From positions 806,001-870,000 of the forward strand of contig NZ_JAKIRP010000002.1 of the NCBI RefSeq assembly GCF_021646545.1: a stretch of 64,000 nucleotides of DNA. Direction: 5' to 3'. Under the pieces are notes generated by a model. It was not told the DNA's origin. It did no database searches and saw nothing but the letters and a program-made list of their open reading frames with translations. Within the stretch, counting starts at the first letter, position 1. Every line of letters begins with the position of its first letter. A program made the position numbers and the translations under genes. Source of the DNA: Chitinophaga filiformis. GTDB taxonomy: Bacteria; Bacteroidota; Bacteroidia; Chitinophagales; Chitinophagaceae. This document shows, piece by piece, positions 1 through 9,712 of the stretch.

Positions 1-74
1 TCTCTCCTGCAACCAGGCACTGCTTGTCTTTTTGACTAAAAATGAGTTCCGGAAAACTCCTTAGTAATGGCCGG

Positions 75-590
75 TTATAATTTTTCAATGTACGCTATCG
101 TGACCCCTATGAAGCAGTCATCCATGCATCCATTCTTCACATACCCGCATAATGAAATCATACCGCCGTTTTTCGTTTCAAAGTAAGATTCCGCATCGTC
201 GCGTTTTTTCAGCCAGTCGTTTTCTGCGCGCTGGTAAATTTCATCAAGTGTAAGCTGTGCGGCGCCTTGCTGATGTGAACCCAGGCTGGAAGCATCTTCC
301 TCCCACTGATCGCGGATCACCAGCGGGCCGTTTGGAACTTCCCGCACTTTATACAGATATGACCGCCCCATTACCCGCCCATTCTCAACGGTCACAATCG
401 TTTCGCTGAGCGTACCGGCCCAGCTACCGTTGGTGACCATATAACGGTAGGAATTACCGGAAGAAGCCTTGAATTTCTTCCAGACGTTCTCGCTCCTGGA
501 AAAGTCATTTTCATAAGCGATATCTTTCTTGCAGGATGCAAACAGGGAAATAACTAACAACATGATAACCGGGTAAACATTCAGTTGCAT
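75..590 (-). CDS. Hypothetical lipoprotein, 171 aa
   Basis: Not recognised as a named family. The N-terminus is a hydrophobic stretch ending in a lipobox (LFASC, Cys at residue 20) followed by two lysines, the usual form of a Bacteroidota lipoprotein, so the mature protein should be anchored to a membrane facing the periplasm or outside. The remainder is mixed polar sequence, with several cysteines near the C-terminus (residues about 147-160). It stands alone, with 158 bp separating it from the next minus-strand lipoprotein gene. The coding call rests on the clean lipobox and ordinary codon use; the function is unknown. Confidence 0.7.
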   Translation of the reverse strand: MQLNVYPVIMLLVISLFASCKKDIAYENDFSRSENVWKKFKASSGNSYRYMVTNGSWAGTLSETIVTVENGRVMGRSYLYKVREVPNGPLVIRDQWEEDASSLGSHQQGAAQLTLDEIYQRAENDWLKKRDDAESYFETKNGGMISLCGYVKNGCMDDCFIGVTIAYIEKL

Positions 591-748
591 ATATAGGTTT
601 TTTGGTGAAACGATGAAAGGAGTAAGGATGTTACATAGTCTACGATAATTAGATAGTTACGCTGGTTCTCCGGAAGTACACTGCCGATGAGGTGTCTAAA
701 ACAGCCTTGTCCTTGATCGCGCTACAAGCGTAACCTCAATGCAGACAA

Positions 749-1570
749 TTATAATCGTACATAGGTCAGCTTACGACTTTTTTGACTGGTGATGACCACA
801 GCGCCATTATGTAATTGTTTCGTAGTGGTTGTCACGCTAATTGGATAGTCTCCATTATCATAAGTGTATACGTTGGAGATCTCCTCGCTGTCACCGCCGG
901 AAGTGGTGATAGCAGTCAGCACGTTGTTGCGGGAAAGCGCATTTGCAGGTTCGTCCATTTGAAAGTTAAACAGTATCGGCTGCTGTGCTATATAATTCAC
1001 TTTGTTGTCGTATGTGTATACTGTTACAGTCGTGTCTTCTGTTTCTGTGCCATCCCTCATGGGAATACTATATTTTCTGATAATATTCGAGTAGTATGTA
1101 TCCCATTCGAATACATTTTTCTGCGTCAAACCGGCGCTGGCACCTTGCCCCGTAATCGTAGCAACATAAATAGCTGTTAGATGACCAGATGCATTATATA
1201 CCAGACTGTCATACCCGCTGTATTTATCCAACCCATATTCATAAGAATATGCTTTGAGCACTTTTCCTCCGCTGGCGTATTCGAAGGTCTTGAATTTATG
1301 AGTAATGTCATTTTTCGATGTACCGAAATCGGCAGCGATCAGTCTGTCGATTCTGTAAGCTGGTTTCACAAAAGATGTAGAATTGTCTGAAGGTTTATAC
1401 CGTTCGAAAAGTATTAGTCTTCCGCCAGCGTCATAACTAAGTATGGTACTATCAATATCTGTAACGTCGGTCGCTAATAGTTTATCAGGGTCACCAAAGG
1501 GAACCGGCCCTGGCTCGCATGCCGTAAACAACAATCCAAGCGCCAGTGAACTGAAAAGCAGTCTTCTCAT
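749..1570 (-). CDS. Lipoprotein with YD-like repeats, 273 aa
   Basis: A lipobox (LFTAC, Cys18) marks it as a lipoprotein. The mature part contains repeated short beta-hairpin motifs of the type Tyr-Asp/Asn-x-x-Gly (SYDAGG, EYASGG, VYNASG, TYDNK, TYDNG), spaced through residues 45-250. These resemble the YD/RHS-like or DUF4595-like repeats common in Bacteroidota lipoproteins. A cell-surface or periplasmic role is inferred from the lipobox only; the partner or substrate is unknown. The gene is monocistronic on the minus strand and is followed downstream by another lipoprotein gene on the same strand. Confidence 0.75.
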   Translation of the reverse strand: MRRLLFSSLALGLLFTACEPGPVPFGDPDKLLATDVTDIDSTILSYDAGGRLILFERYKPSDNSTSFVKPAYRIDRLIAADFGTSKNDITHKFKTFEYASGGKVLKAYSYEYGLDKYSGYDSLVYNASGHLTAIYVATITGQGASAGLTQKNVFEWDTYYSNIIRKYSIPMRDGTETEDTTVTVYTYDNKVNYIAQQPILFNFQMDEPANALSRNNVLTAITTSGGDSEEISNVYTYDNGDYPISVTTTTKQLHNGAVVITSQKSRKLTYVRL

Positions 1571-1803
1571 AGGTTTGAATATTTAGCTGATTTAAATAAA
1601 AACGGGTGTTACTTTCGGTTTATTTACCACAGTTGTTAATAGACTTTGTTGTAAGATAGAACGTAGTACCTTTTTGGATGTTACAATCTAAGAAAAAGTT
1701 AATCTACATTCACTGTTTTTATGAATCTGGTTGTTTTTTGAAGATTGCCCTTTGTAACAATTTTGTGTTGTCAATATGACTTAGCCGAACAAAATATAAG
1801 ACA

Positions 1804-2157
1804 ATGCAAAAGATGGTAAACAAAGTAGCAGTTATTACAGGTGGTAATTCCGGAATAGGCTTGGCAACAGCCAAAAGGTTTGTTGCAGAAGGAGCATATG
1901 TGTTTATCACTGGCCGGAGACAATCAGTGCTGGATAAAGCAAAAGCAACATTAGGGGCTAATGTCACAACAGTACGGGGCGACATCGCGAACCTTGATGA
2001 CCTGGACAGGCTTTACAGTATTGTAAAGTCAGAAAAAGGATCTATTGATATCCTTGTTGCCAACGCAGGATTTGTAGAAATGGTGGATACCGGCAATGCT
2101 ACACCTGTGCATTTTGGTGTAGCCATCTGCCGGTATCTGCCTGAATGCTCTTCCTAA
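1804..2157 (+). pseudogene. Truncated short-chain dehydrogenase (SDR), N-terminal half
   Basis: Residues 1-90 form a typical SDR Rossmann start: TGGNSGIG (residues 12-19), a GRR cofactor motif, a D-I dipeptide near residue 65 and NAG near residue 87. Classical SDRs are about 245 aa and carry a later Ser...Tyr-x-x-x-Lys active site; here the frame ends at 117 aa with an unrelated tail. The codons NALPNIE in another frame just before position 2174 resemble the 'QKALP' segment of intact relatives, which suggests a deletion plus a frameshift. The stop overlaps the stop of the convergent beta-helix gene. It is probably inactive, having no catalytic Tyr/Lys. Confidence 0.8.
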
Positions 2158-3968
2158 TATTGAATAGCCCCAATGCTTGGATTGGCGGGCCATGGTGTTC
2201 CATAGTAGTCCACGAATTCTGCCGAAGGGAGTCCCCATCCTATGATATTCGTGGCGTAGTTAAATCCGCCGGATTGCAGTGTTGGGCTTGAAGCAGCGGT
2301 CAGTCCGAAGAACGAATCAAAACGGGGGTTTAACTGCACATTGCCCGTACTGTTACCTAAGCCACATTCGGCGCATCCGTTAAGCGTCGATGCAGTATAA
2401 AAACTGCTTCTGTAAAGGGCTACTTTCTTTGTTGCTGTTGTATCGTAGTTTGCCCAGAAATTATTGTTACGGATAAGCGTAGATGCCATTGGAACGGACA
2501 CCACGAACCTTAAGGCGACCCTTGGCGGTGGGAACGAGTGCTCGGGGTCGAGAGGATATGAAGTGTCGCGGCCAAAGTTCATGCAGATGTTGTTCATTAT
2601 TTTATTGTTCGACACAGATGTACTATCGCTATCTGCTCGGTCCAGCAGGATCGAATAAGCATCGGTATTGTAGATGGTATTATTGCATACCCAGTTATCC
2701 TTTGCAACCAGGCTGGCTGACGACAGCGTCCATGAGGCCAGGCTGATTGCCCATGGCGACTGCGATTGCTGTACGTTGGGCGAAACAAGTACGTTCGAGA
2801 AAATGTTGCTGAACACAAAATTTACATTCCCGCCGATTGTACATCCTGTGGTAAAATGATGGAAGTAATTTCGCTTCACAATATTATACATCACCTTATT
2901 CACATTGCCAATAATATCAATGGCATGCATGTATGCTGAGTTACCGGCCGACACATCATTCATTTCTACTTTGACATACTTCACCCCATAATTCAAAGGG
3001 TTTAAATATCCGAACAGGCATATACCGTCGTGACCGAAGTTCGTTATCGTATTGCCACTGATCGTTCCAGTATTGACGCCATGCAGAAAAGCAATGCCAT
3101 CGCCTTCCAGTACAATGTTTGATTTGACGTTGTTTTCGGCCACATTCCAGCCTTTATCAACAGTACAATTGGTGATGTTGATGTTTTGCACAACATCAGC
3201 ATTGTTGGCATAATTAGCCACGGTGATACCGTTAGAATAAGCCCTCCCAATAATACAGCTATTGATGGTGATATTGCTGCTGGGAGCCTCGATGATAATG
3301 ACGGCACTTCTGCTGCCTCCCCTGAATTCGATGTTGCTGATAGTAACATTGGAAGTGTTCTTCATCTGAACCACTTCAACGCCTCCGTAATATCCACCTC
3401 TGCCGGGTATAATCTCTACACCTGTAGGAGCTACGGTGGCGGAAGTTGTTTTGATATACAGGGAGCTTGCGGCCCCTTCCTGGTAATAGTATTCGTCCAA
3501 AGAATCCAGATCTGCAAGCGTATTGGTATTACCAAATTTCCGGGTAAGATTGATACGTGATACGCCATTTACGAAAACACGGTGAGCGAAGTTGAACCGT
3601 GTATCAACGGATTTCCAGATGTTATTGCTTCCTGTATACGTCCATGTACCATCGAGAAGCCCCATGCCGGCAATAATAGGTTTATTACCGGTACCATAAG
3701 CGTCGAGGGTGAAATTCGATTTCCCGGTAAGATTAAGCGAGTCCATTCCTATATACCATATATCACCCCTGTTAAAGAGGATAATGTTTCCTCCCGTCAT
3801 AAGGGCTGCAGCCGCTGCAATGGACTTTTTAGGCAATGCTGTTGTTAATCCGCTGTTGGAATCAGAACCCGAGGTGGAAAAGTAGTAAGTTGCTGCAAGG
3901 GATGATGTGATATTTGCATAAAGTAAGATGGCGATCATTACCACCATCTTGTTAGATGTATGCTTCAT
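2154..3968 (-). CDS. Exported right-handed beta-helix repeat protein, 604 aa
   Basis: A signal peptide (about residues 1-26, ending SSLAA) is followed by a [13 protein letters not shown] segment, the usual beginning of DUF1565/pectate-lyase-like parallel beta-helix proteins. Then come many short turns of hydrophobic strand plus N/G-rich turns ([35 protein letters not shown]). Such folds bind or cleave polysaccharides, but no specific catalytic triad could be assigned by eye. It lies 26 bp downstream of a T9SS-sorted protein on the same strand and is probably co-transcribed with it. It has no T9SS C-terminal domain itself. Extracellular or periplasmic location is inferred. Confidence 0.85.
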   Translation of the reverse strand: MKHTSNKMVVMIAILLYANITSSLAATYYFSTSGSDSNSGLTTALPKKSIAAAAALMTGGNIILFNRGDIWYIGMDSLNLTGKSNFTLDAYGTGNKPIIAGMGLLDGTWTYTGSNNIWKSVDTRFNFAHRVFVNGVSRINLTRKFGNTNTLADLDSLDEYYYQEGAASSLYIKTTSATVAPTGVEIIPGRGGYYGGVEVVQMKNTSNVTISNIEFRGGSRSAVIIIEAPSSNITINSCIIGRAYSNGITVANYANNADVVQNINITNCTVDKGWNVAENNVKSNIVLEGDGIAFLHGVNTGTISGNTITNFGHDGICLFGYLNPLNYGVKYVKVEMNDVSAGNSAYMHAIDIIGNVNKVMYNIVKRNYFHHFTTGCTIGGNVNFVFSNIFSNVLVSPNVQQSQSPWAISLASWTLSSASLVAKDNWVCNNTIYNTDAYSILLDRADSDSTSVSNNKIMNNICMNFGRDTSYPLDPEHSFPPPRVALRFVVSVPMASTLIRNNNFWANYDTTATKKVALYRSSFYTASTLNGCAECGLGNSTGNVQLNPRFDSFFGLTAASSPTLQSGGFNYATNIIGWGLPSAEFVDYYGTPWPANPSIGAIQY

Positions 3969-3994
3969 AGTGCTATTTTTAAATTAGGATACAG

Positions 3995-4699
3995 TTATTG
4001 CCCAAGAACCAGCTTCAGTTGCTCGTTGTGATGTGGGCTGTTTAGCCTGATGATGTAAATACCCGGCTGTAAGCCAGTGTTTCCAAAATGAATGGAGTAT
4101 GATTTCCCGCCAATGGTGCTGTTATTAAATAAGGTTCCGACTTTTGCACCCGACATGTTATATACGTCTACCGTTGTCTGCCGTTCGTCGGAAGGCGTTG
4201 AAAATACTATGGTGGCATTGGAAACGAATGGGTTTGGATAGGCCTTAAGTGTCATTTTTTTCAACGCGAGGTCAGCTGGAACTGACTTTTCGGGGGAAGA
4301 GTAAACAGTTGCTGGCATTACGGTAATGCTAAAAGTGCGGCTGATCTCTCTGGCGGGATTACCGTTATCTGTGACCAGTACCCGAACATTAGCGCTGCCA
4401 GACGCGTCCGGCCTCAAGCGATAACGGATATATGCCCGCCCATTGGATGTTTGGTCTACTTCCAGCCAGTCGATCATATCACCATTGTTGGTGCTTACCG
4501 ACACTTGCGTTAATTGCTCAGGCTCATCTCCGGGAGTAATACCGGTTAAAGTAACGTAACGTGTGTCTGCGTTGGACTTCACGGTTAAATCCTCCACAGG
4601 GTCGAGTGTGGGGCTGCTATTGACGGTCGTATTCTGGGCGTAAGTTGCAAAGGCGAGCGATTGCAGTGCAATTAACAGAATTGTATACTTTATGGTCAT
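3995..4699 (-). CDS. T9SS type A sorting domain protein, 234 aa
   Basis: A signal peptide (ending ATYAQ) is followed by an Ig/cadherin-like domain (about residues 30-130, with D-P-V-E-D-L at the start and V-T-D-N-G-N-P near its end). The last 80 residues or so are a type A C-terminal sorting domain: A-Y-P-N-P-F, a V-D-V-Y-N-M-S-G strand, L-Q-P-G-I-Y-I-I-R-L and a basic end. Proteins with this tail are exported by Sec and then moved across the outer membrane by the type IX system. It is the first gene of a probable two-gene transcript with the beta-helix protein. No enzymatic domain is visible; an adhesive or carrier role is inference. Confidence 0.88.
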   Translation of the reverse strand: MTIKYTILLIALQSLAFATYAQNTTVNSSPTLDPVEDLTVKSNADTRYVTLTGITPGDEPEQLTQVSVSTNNGDMIDWLEVDQTSNGRAYIRYRLRPDASGSANVRVLVTDNGNPAREISRTFSITVMPATVYSSPEKSVPADLALKKMTLKAYPNPFVSNATIVFSTPSDERQTTVDVYNMSGAKVGTLFNNSTIGGKSYSIHFGNTGLQPGIYIIRLNSPHHNEQLKLVLGQ

Positions 4700-5007
4700 G
4701 TCACAAGATTTGGTTATTTAAGAGGGGCATAGGCATTAAGTTAGTAGTTGTTATTATAAATGTGATCGCAGTGGCAGATATGATGCTAAGATTGTTCGTC
4801 CGATAGGACTTCACATGCAACGATGAAAAATATACGATCTTACAACAACGGAGTCGCGCAACCATCTGCCACTATCTGCTTGGCGCACCTGGTCATGTCC
4901 ACAGGTACATGGTAGTTTTACACCATTCAAGTTTTTGCCAAATGGCAAATAATTCAAGTGTTATCAAAAGTATCTTCGCATCATTCGTTAAATTATAAAA
5001 TTAAGGA
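4700..5007. other. Divergent intergenic region, 308 bp
   Basis: It separates the minus-strand T9SS/beta-helix genes from the plus-strand SDR gene, so it should contain both promoters. A small inverted repeat (TTTGCC-AAAT-GGCAAA, near 4934-4950) is flanked on each side by ATTCAAG and could be an operator, perhaps for the downstream Crp-type regulator. TATCTTCG at 4971-4978 resembles the Bacteroidota -7 box (TAnnTTTG), but no good -33 TTTG is at the right distance. No ORF was supported. Confidence 0.4.
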
Positions 5008-5820
5008 ATGGCAAAGACAGTTCTGATTACAGGTGCTTCAGCAGGTATCGGTAAGGCGACAGCAATATATCTGGCACAAAATGGCTACAATGTTTATGGC
5101 GCTGCACGCCGGATTGATACGATGCAGTCACTAAAAGAAAATGGTATCCAACCTATTGCGTTGGATGTTTCTAAAGAGGAGAGCATTGTTGCTTGTGTAG
5201 AGAAGGTTTTCAAAGAAGCAGGAAGTATAGACGTTTTAATTAACTGCGCCGGATTGGGTTCATATGGAGCGCTTGAAGATGTGCCAATGGCAGAAGCCAG
5301 AAATCAGTTGGAAATAAATTTGTTTGGTGTAGCACGACTAATACAATTGGTATTGCCTGAAATGCGGAAAAACAGGTACGGGAAGATTGTCAACATCTCA
5401 TCTGTCGGCGGTAAAGTTGGTTTGCCAATGGGAGTTTGGTACCATGCAAGTAAGTTTGCCATAGAAGGGTTGAGTGATTCGCTTCGTAACGAAGTAAGAC
5501 AGTTTGGAATTGACGTAATTGTAGTTGAACCGGGTGGTACAAAATCTGAAATGACGGCAATTGGGGCCAGGGACTTAATGCGTGTTTCGGGAGCTACCGT
5601 TTACAAAGAGTTGGCAAACAGCATACATAAGATGTACACAGATATGGCGAAGAACTCGGTTGAACCGATCGTGATAGCCAAACTTATTAAAAAGGGAGTT
5701 GAAGCGGAACATCCAAAAACAAGGTATATTGGGGGCGCTATGGCAAAGCCAATGTTGTTCCTTCGAAAGATGTTATCGGACAAACTGTTTGACAAGATGC
5801 TGATGAGCCAAATGAAATAG
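5008..5820 (+). CDS. SDR family oxidoreductase, 270 aa
   Basis: This is an intact classical short-chain dehydrogenase. It has the cofactor motif TGASAGIG (residues 8-15), an AARR segment consistent with NADP(H) preference, D-V near 53, N-C-A-G (79-82; usually NNAG), Ser131/132 and the catalytic Y145-H-A-S-K149, followed by the P-G-G segment after the active site. The substrate cannot be predicted; sequences of this style are often annotated as oxidoreductases of short lipids or ketones. The stop is one base before the start of a Crp/Fnr regulator, so the two are almost certainly one transcript and the regulator probably controls the pair. Confidence 0.93.
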   Translation: MAKTVLITGASAGIGKATAIYLAQNGYNVYGAARRIDTMQSLKENGIQPIALDVSKEESIVACVEKVFKEAGSIDVLINCAGLGSYGALEDVPMAEARNQLEINLFGVARLIQLVLPEMRKNRYGKIVNISSVGGKVGLPMGVWYHASKFAIEGLSDSLRNEVRQFGIDVIVVEPGGTKSEMTAIGARDLMRVSGATVYKELANSIHKMYTDMAKNSVEPIVIAKLIKKGVEAEHPKTRYIGGAMAKPMLFLRKMLSDKLFDKMLMSQMK

Positions 5821-5821
5821 C

Positions 5822-6397
5822 ATGTTTATGGAAAGACTGATCAATTACTTATTACATTTTGGGCATTTAAATGAACAGCAAATAGAGCTGATAAAGAGTA
5901 AAGTCATCATAAAGACGACTAAAAAGGATAAATATTATCATGAAGCAGGAAAAGTACCTGGTGAAGTCATTTTCTTAGTAGAGGGAATCATGCGGGTCGT
6001 TTACTACAATAACAAAGGCGATGAGATCACAAAGTACTTCATTGACCAAAACAATTTTGTAGCAGATATAAATAGTTATAACCAGCGCATCCCTTCTACT
6101 GAATATATACAAGCTATAGTAGATTGCGAATATCTTGTATTAACAAGGACTGCAATGGAGGAATTGTCAATGACGATTATCGGTTGGGACACAATTATTT
6201 CAAAAATAACAGCTAAAGCCCTGGCAGAAAAAATAAACAGGATCAGCCCAATGATGACAGAGGATGCAAAGGAACGGTACCTGATGTTTTTGAATAATTT
6301 TCCTACACTGGCAAACAGAATACCGTTATCGTATATAGCTTCTTATTTGGGCATCACACAATCGTCACTTAGCAGAATAAGACGAACTATTAGTTAG
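5822..6397 (+). CDS. Crp/Fnr family transcriptional regulator, 191 aa
   Basis: The N-terminal part (about residues 20-120) is a cyclic-nucleotide-binding-like beta-roll (P-G-E-V-I-F-L-V-E-G, then D-E-I-T-K-Y-F-I, then a F-V-A-D-I segment). The C-terminus is a winged helix-turn-helix with the recognition pattern I-A-S-Y-L-G-I-T-Q-S-S-L-S-R-I-R-R (about residues 170-187), typical of Bacteroidota Crp-like proteins. No cysteine cluster for FeS binding is visible at the N-terminus. It starts one base after the SDR stop; a second in-frame ATG lies two codons later. Autoregulation of the SDR-regulator pair is inferred from the operon arrangement. Confidence 0.92.
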   Translation: MFMERLINYLLHFGHLNEQQIELIKSKVIIKTTKKDKYYHEAGKVPGEVIFLVEGIMRVVYYNNKGDEITKYFIDQNNFVADINSYNQRIPSTEYIQAIVDCEYLVLTRTAMEELSMTIIGWDTIISKITAKALAEKINRISPMMTEDAKERYLMFLNNFPTLANRIPLSYIASYLGITQSSLSRIRRTIS

Positions 6398-6528
6398 CCG
6401 GATAGCAGTTTGCGCGTGTTGCAGCAATCTGGATGAGTTGAACTTATAGAACCCTGTCAAGGCTGGAATAGAAATTCTTTGAACTGTGGACCAGGAACCT
6501 GCTCAAGGATTTTTCCGACGGAAACATT

Positions 6529-7122
6529 TTACTGAATATAGAAGTCATCCTCTTTAACAGCGATTGTAAGATCCTTTCCTGTCACTTCAAGAAAGATGGA
6601 TTCCAGTTCTTCAAAATCCCATGAAGGAATATCATTGCCGAATTTAACCGTCCTTCCCGCATAATCGAAAGCAAGCTGGTTATCCCCATGCATGTCGTTG
6701 ATCACCTGTTCTTCTGTCTGAAATCCAAGATAATCAAATCCTTCCCCTGCTAAAGGATGTTTTGTTAACGGTGGTTTTGCGAGATGTCTGAAATGTGAGA
6801 TCTTCTCTACATTGAACGCCTGTCTGCTTGATCTGAAGATCTCCTTTCTGATCAACTGCAAGGAATCTTTGCTAATAAAGAGCTGTTCCTTCATAACAGT
6901 CTTATTAGCAAACCGATAAGCGGCGGTGTACAACAGGGCGCCGAACAATCCGCATATAACCCATGCCAGTAACTGGTCGAAAGCTAATAGGATAAATCGG
7001 AGGAACATTGTCGCTGATACAAAAAAAACGAAAAAATAGAATAGATATAGCAGCTTGGACCTTGTGTCAAATGCCGTAGAGAGGGTGATTAGCTTTCCGT
7101 TTTCGAACTCTTTTATTTTCAT
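6529..7122 (-). CDS. Hypothetical membrane protein, 197 aa
   Basis: Unrecognised. Two adjacent hydrophobic segments (about residues 25-45 and 50-70) suggest a two-helix membrane anchor, followed by a soluble domain of about 125 residues rich in charged positions and aromatic residues, possibly a PH-like beta domain. It stands alone, convergent with the Crp gene and divergent from the decayed gene at 7195. Function unknown. Confidence 0.65.
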   Translation of the reverse strand: MKIKEFENGKLITLSTAFDTRSKLLYLFYFFVFFVSATMFLRFILLAFDQLLAWVICGLFGALLYTAAYRFANKTVMKEQLFISKDSLQLIRKEIFRSSRQAFNVEKISHFRHLAKPPLTKHPLAGEGFDYLGFQTEEQVINDMHGDNQLAFDYAGRTVKFGNDIPSWDFEELESIFLEVTGKDLTIAVKEDDFYIQ

Positions 7123-7194
7123 AGGGAGGAGATTTTCAAATCTTGGGTCAAAGCTAGGGTATTTCAGGCATTTCTTATAGCTATTTTTTAATGT

Positions 7195-7732
7195 GTGGGT
7201 TCGGTTCAGAGGGGCCCATATTCGTACGTGCTACTTCTTTGTTTAGGCACGCTACAGCAGCAACTTTATAATGCTACTTATCCTTTCGGTGGTATGCTGG
7301 AAGGATTTTCTGCAGGACTGTACTATGGAAGATCACTTCAATTTAAATTAAACTGTATCATTGAAGAAAATATATCGGAGATCGATGAAACGCTTGCGAT
7401 GATCCTTGATCCTGACATGAGACAATTGGATGTGTACCCAATGGGTTATCCGGATGTTGATCTCGACTCGATAGATCAGGATTGGTTAATGGAAAATTTA
7501 TAGTTGGTATTACTTTAGCCGCCAGCTTGCCACCAATGTCGTTTTAAAGGTTTTGGAAGAGACAGGTGTATTACTGAAGAAGAAAAAGCAGATGTTTTGT
7601 AATGTTGAAGGTTTTCCCTGGATAGATGTCTCGGCCATTGACTCCAAAAATGGCTGTTATGGCAAAGCTGAAGACTTTAACAGCGAAGAAGAGCCTATCT
7701 GCCATCGCCTCAGTACTGACGCGAGCCAGTGA
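7195..7732 (+). pseudogene. Frameshifted gene of unknown function
   Basis: Two reading frames look like parts of one protein. The first (7195-7503, GTG start) has a convincing coding look (PFGGMLEGFSAG, then acidic helices ending in DWLMENL). It stops at 7503, but a different frame is open from 7490 to 7732 and continues smoothly (YSWYYFSRQLATNVV, then a Lys-rich stretch, FCNVEGFPWIDV and an acidic tail). One indel near 7490-7505 would join them into about 178 aa. An alternative ATG at 7191 in a third frame reads 26 codons and may mark a second indel. The family is not recognised, and sequencing error cannot be excluded. Confidence 0.55.
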
Positions 7733-7803
7733 ATATCTTTCGATATTTTCTGACCAACAACAGCGAAATTGGATGCGATTACAGTGTTATAGCACTTGGT
7801 GAT

Positions 7804-8967
7804 TTACAACGCGAATTCTCCCGTTTCAATATCAACACGGGTAGCCCAAGGGACTTTCTTGCGGATATATGGAATATTTTTTACCAGGGGCAGTACATAG
7901 GCCATAGATGATCCTCCCATGGCAGCTCCTGCTATGGCACCTCCTAAGAGTCCTCCCCCCACCATTGCAGGAATGACCGCATTGTTTCTCTGGCGTGCCA
8001 GTAAGAGATTATTTGTCAGAGAGATACCATTCTGCTTTTGTTCAATGGGAATTAGCAGATCATAATATTGTTTAAGTAATATGCCATTTTTGCGTACACC
8101 CCAGAATTTATCAATAAAAATTTTATTGCCATTATTGTCTGTATGATAGAAACGTACGGAATCATGTTCAAGGCTATAAGTTACATTTGAAAATGATGGC
8201 TTATCATTGAGAAATTCCTTAAAGGTTAAGTAGATGCCATCTGGATGATCCTTTTCTTGCAAAGCAGGCACGTTGTAGCGCTGTAGTGCTTTTGCCCTGA
8301 TGGCAGACATTGTGTAAACAGGATAGGTCGCTTTGTATACTGAGACATTTTTTGTAAGCGATTGGTCCAGTAAAATCTGCAAGGCATGGATTATATTTTC
8401 TCTGTGTTTGCGGCTTACGTCCATACCTCCCTTTTCGAGTATCGTATCCAATTCTGTTATTAGTCTGAATGTATCATTATTGTCACCAGCGAACGAAATT
8501 GCCTTGAGATGTAAAAAGCCCTTCTCGCTCATATTAAATGTTCGTTCACTGATACGTAGTTCTTGTATGATCCAAACTAGTTTTGTAGCACCTTCTTTAT
8601 ACATCGTGTTATACCGGCGATCTACATAAGATTGTAAATATTCAGTGTAAGGCTTGTCCGGAATTGCTTCTGTCCATTGGTTGAACATACCTGTCTGTAC
8701 GTATCCAAGCAGAGAAGAATCGCTTACCGCATTGATTATTTGAATACCCGAAATGTTTACACCTGCGATGGTTTTTTCTTCGGGAACAGAATCTGATAGG
8801 GAAATAGTTTTAGAGATGCTACTACTGTCAGTTTTCCCGGATTTTTTATTTGCTTTAAATGGATCCCTGGCTTTACGATTAGTAACGTTGTCATCCGCGT
8901 ATTGTCCGGATGTAGTAGTAGCAGAGAAAGTAAAAATTAAAAGAAATAGCCAACGGAGATTTTTCAT
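7804..8967 (-). CDS. Exported hypothetical protein, 387 aa
   Basis: A signal peptide (hydrophobic residues 5-20, ending TTSGQ) leads into a Ser/Lys-rich linker (to about 65) and a mostly alpha/beta region with no recognised motif. Near the C-terminus (about residues 333-352) a Gly/Ala-rich stretch (MVGGGLLGGAIAGAAMGG) looks like a short membrane-inserting or glycine-zipper helix, followed by a basic segment. Periplasmic or membrane-associated location is inferred. It stands alone and ends 71 bp beyond the end of the frameshifted gene on the other strand. Confidence 0.75.
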   Translation of the reverse strand: MKNLRWLFLLIFTFSATTTSGQYADDNVTNRKARDPFKANKKSGKTDSSSISKTISLSDSVPEEKTIAGVNISGIQIINAVSDSSLLGYVQTGMFNQWTEAIPDKPYTEYLQSYVDRRYNTMYKEGATKLVWIIQELRISERTFNMSEKGFLHLKAISFAGDNNDTFRLITELDTILEKGGMDVSRKHRENIIHALQILLDQSLTKNVSVYKATYPVYTMSAIRAKALQRYNVPALQEKDHPDGIYLTFKEFLNDKPSFSNVTYSLEHDSVRFYHTDNNGNKIFIDKFWGVRKNGILLKQYYDLLIPIEQKQNGISLTNNLLLARQRNNAVIPAMVGGGLLGGAIAGAAMGGSSMAYVLPLVKNIPYIRKKVPWATRVDIETGEFAL

Positions 8968-9712
8968 GTGAAATTATTTGGAATAGAATATTTAAAGTGC
9001 TTTAATAGTGAACGTGCCGGTGCTTAATAATCTATAAACAGTGGTTTTTTAACTGTCCCCAAAAATGTCAGAGATAGATTTGTCCTTTTGAATGCTTGAA
9101 CGTAGCACTGTAAAGGAAACAGGATTATTATCCGTCCTAAGTAAATTCACTGCTTACTAGTTTTTAACGCCGTTGTTGCGGTTATTCTTCATCGATGATC
9201 AACAACTGGATAGGTACAGTCAAAGCAAATAAATCTTATTGGACTATTAGACTACCGATGGGGAGAATATTTTAAGTTATCAACTGTATGAGAATTACGC
9301 ACAGAGCGGCCGCAATTTATACATTTCGAAACGGCCAGTCGTTAATTCTGTGTTAATGAGGCAGAAATTGTGGTCTAAGATTTATTAACCTTTCATTAAT
9401 CCATTGTATTTCGGTTTTCCGCTGAGATGTTGTTCCGTTAGTACCGAAAGTTTTCGCTTAAGATGGTAGCGTGTTTTCAGATATAGTAAATGGCAAATTT
9501 TGTGATTCAAAGGTAACTTAATACGATTATCCCTTCCTACAGGATGGTTCGTCAAATCTGGCAACAACGTTTAATGACATAACAGCAGGAAGTTACATTT
9601 CCATAAAACTACGAGGCCGGATGAAAAATCAGGCCTCGTTTTTAATAATAACGCTACTGGTAACCGATTTTAAATATATTATACATAAATTGTATTTATC
9701 GCAAAAATATAT
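8968..9712. other. Intergenic region, about 745 bp, no supported gene
   Basis: No ORF with coding character was seen on either strand. It begins with the upstream region of the 387-aa gene and ends with a hairpin (9612-9638). A NotI-like GCGGCCGC lies near 9306. The presence of a terminator without a visible gene upstream on the plus strand leaves room for a small RNA, but there is no positive evidence for one. Confidence 0.4.
9612..9643 (+). terminator. Rho-independent terminator
   Basis: CGAGGCC (9612-9618) pairs with GGCCTCG (9632-9638) around a 13-nt A-rich loop and is followed by TTTTT. On the minus strand the same stem is followed by a weaker T-rich stretch, so it could also end transcription coming from the uncertain ORF at 9713. 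Confidence 0.6.

Noticed and set aside
690..703. GAGGTGTCTAAAA, similar to the -10 half of the ECF motif
   Set aside because: There is no TGGCGG at the 12-base spacing and the nearest genes are on the other strand; probably coincidence.
2464..3848. Several plus-strand frames inside the beta-helix gene
   Set aside because: They are antisense shadows of a long gene with a clear signal peptide and repeat structure.
9385..9567. 60-codon minus-strand frame in the 8968-9712 gap
   Set aside because: Composition looks random, there is no signal or family motif, and no start context; treated as chance.
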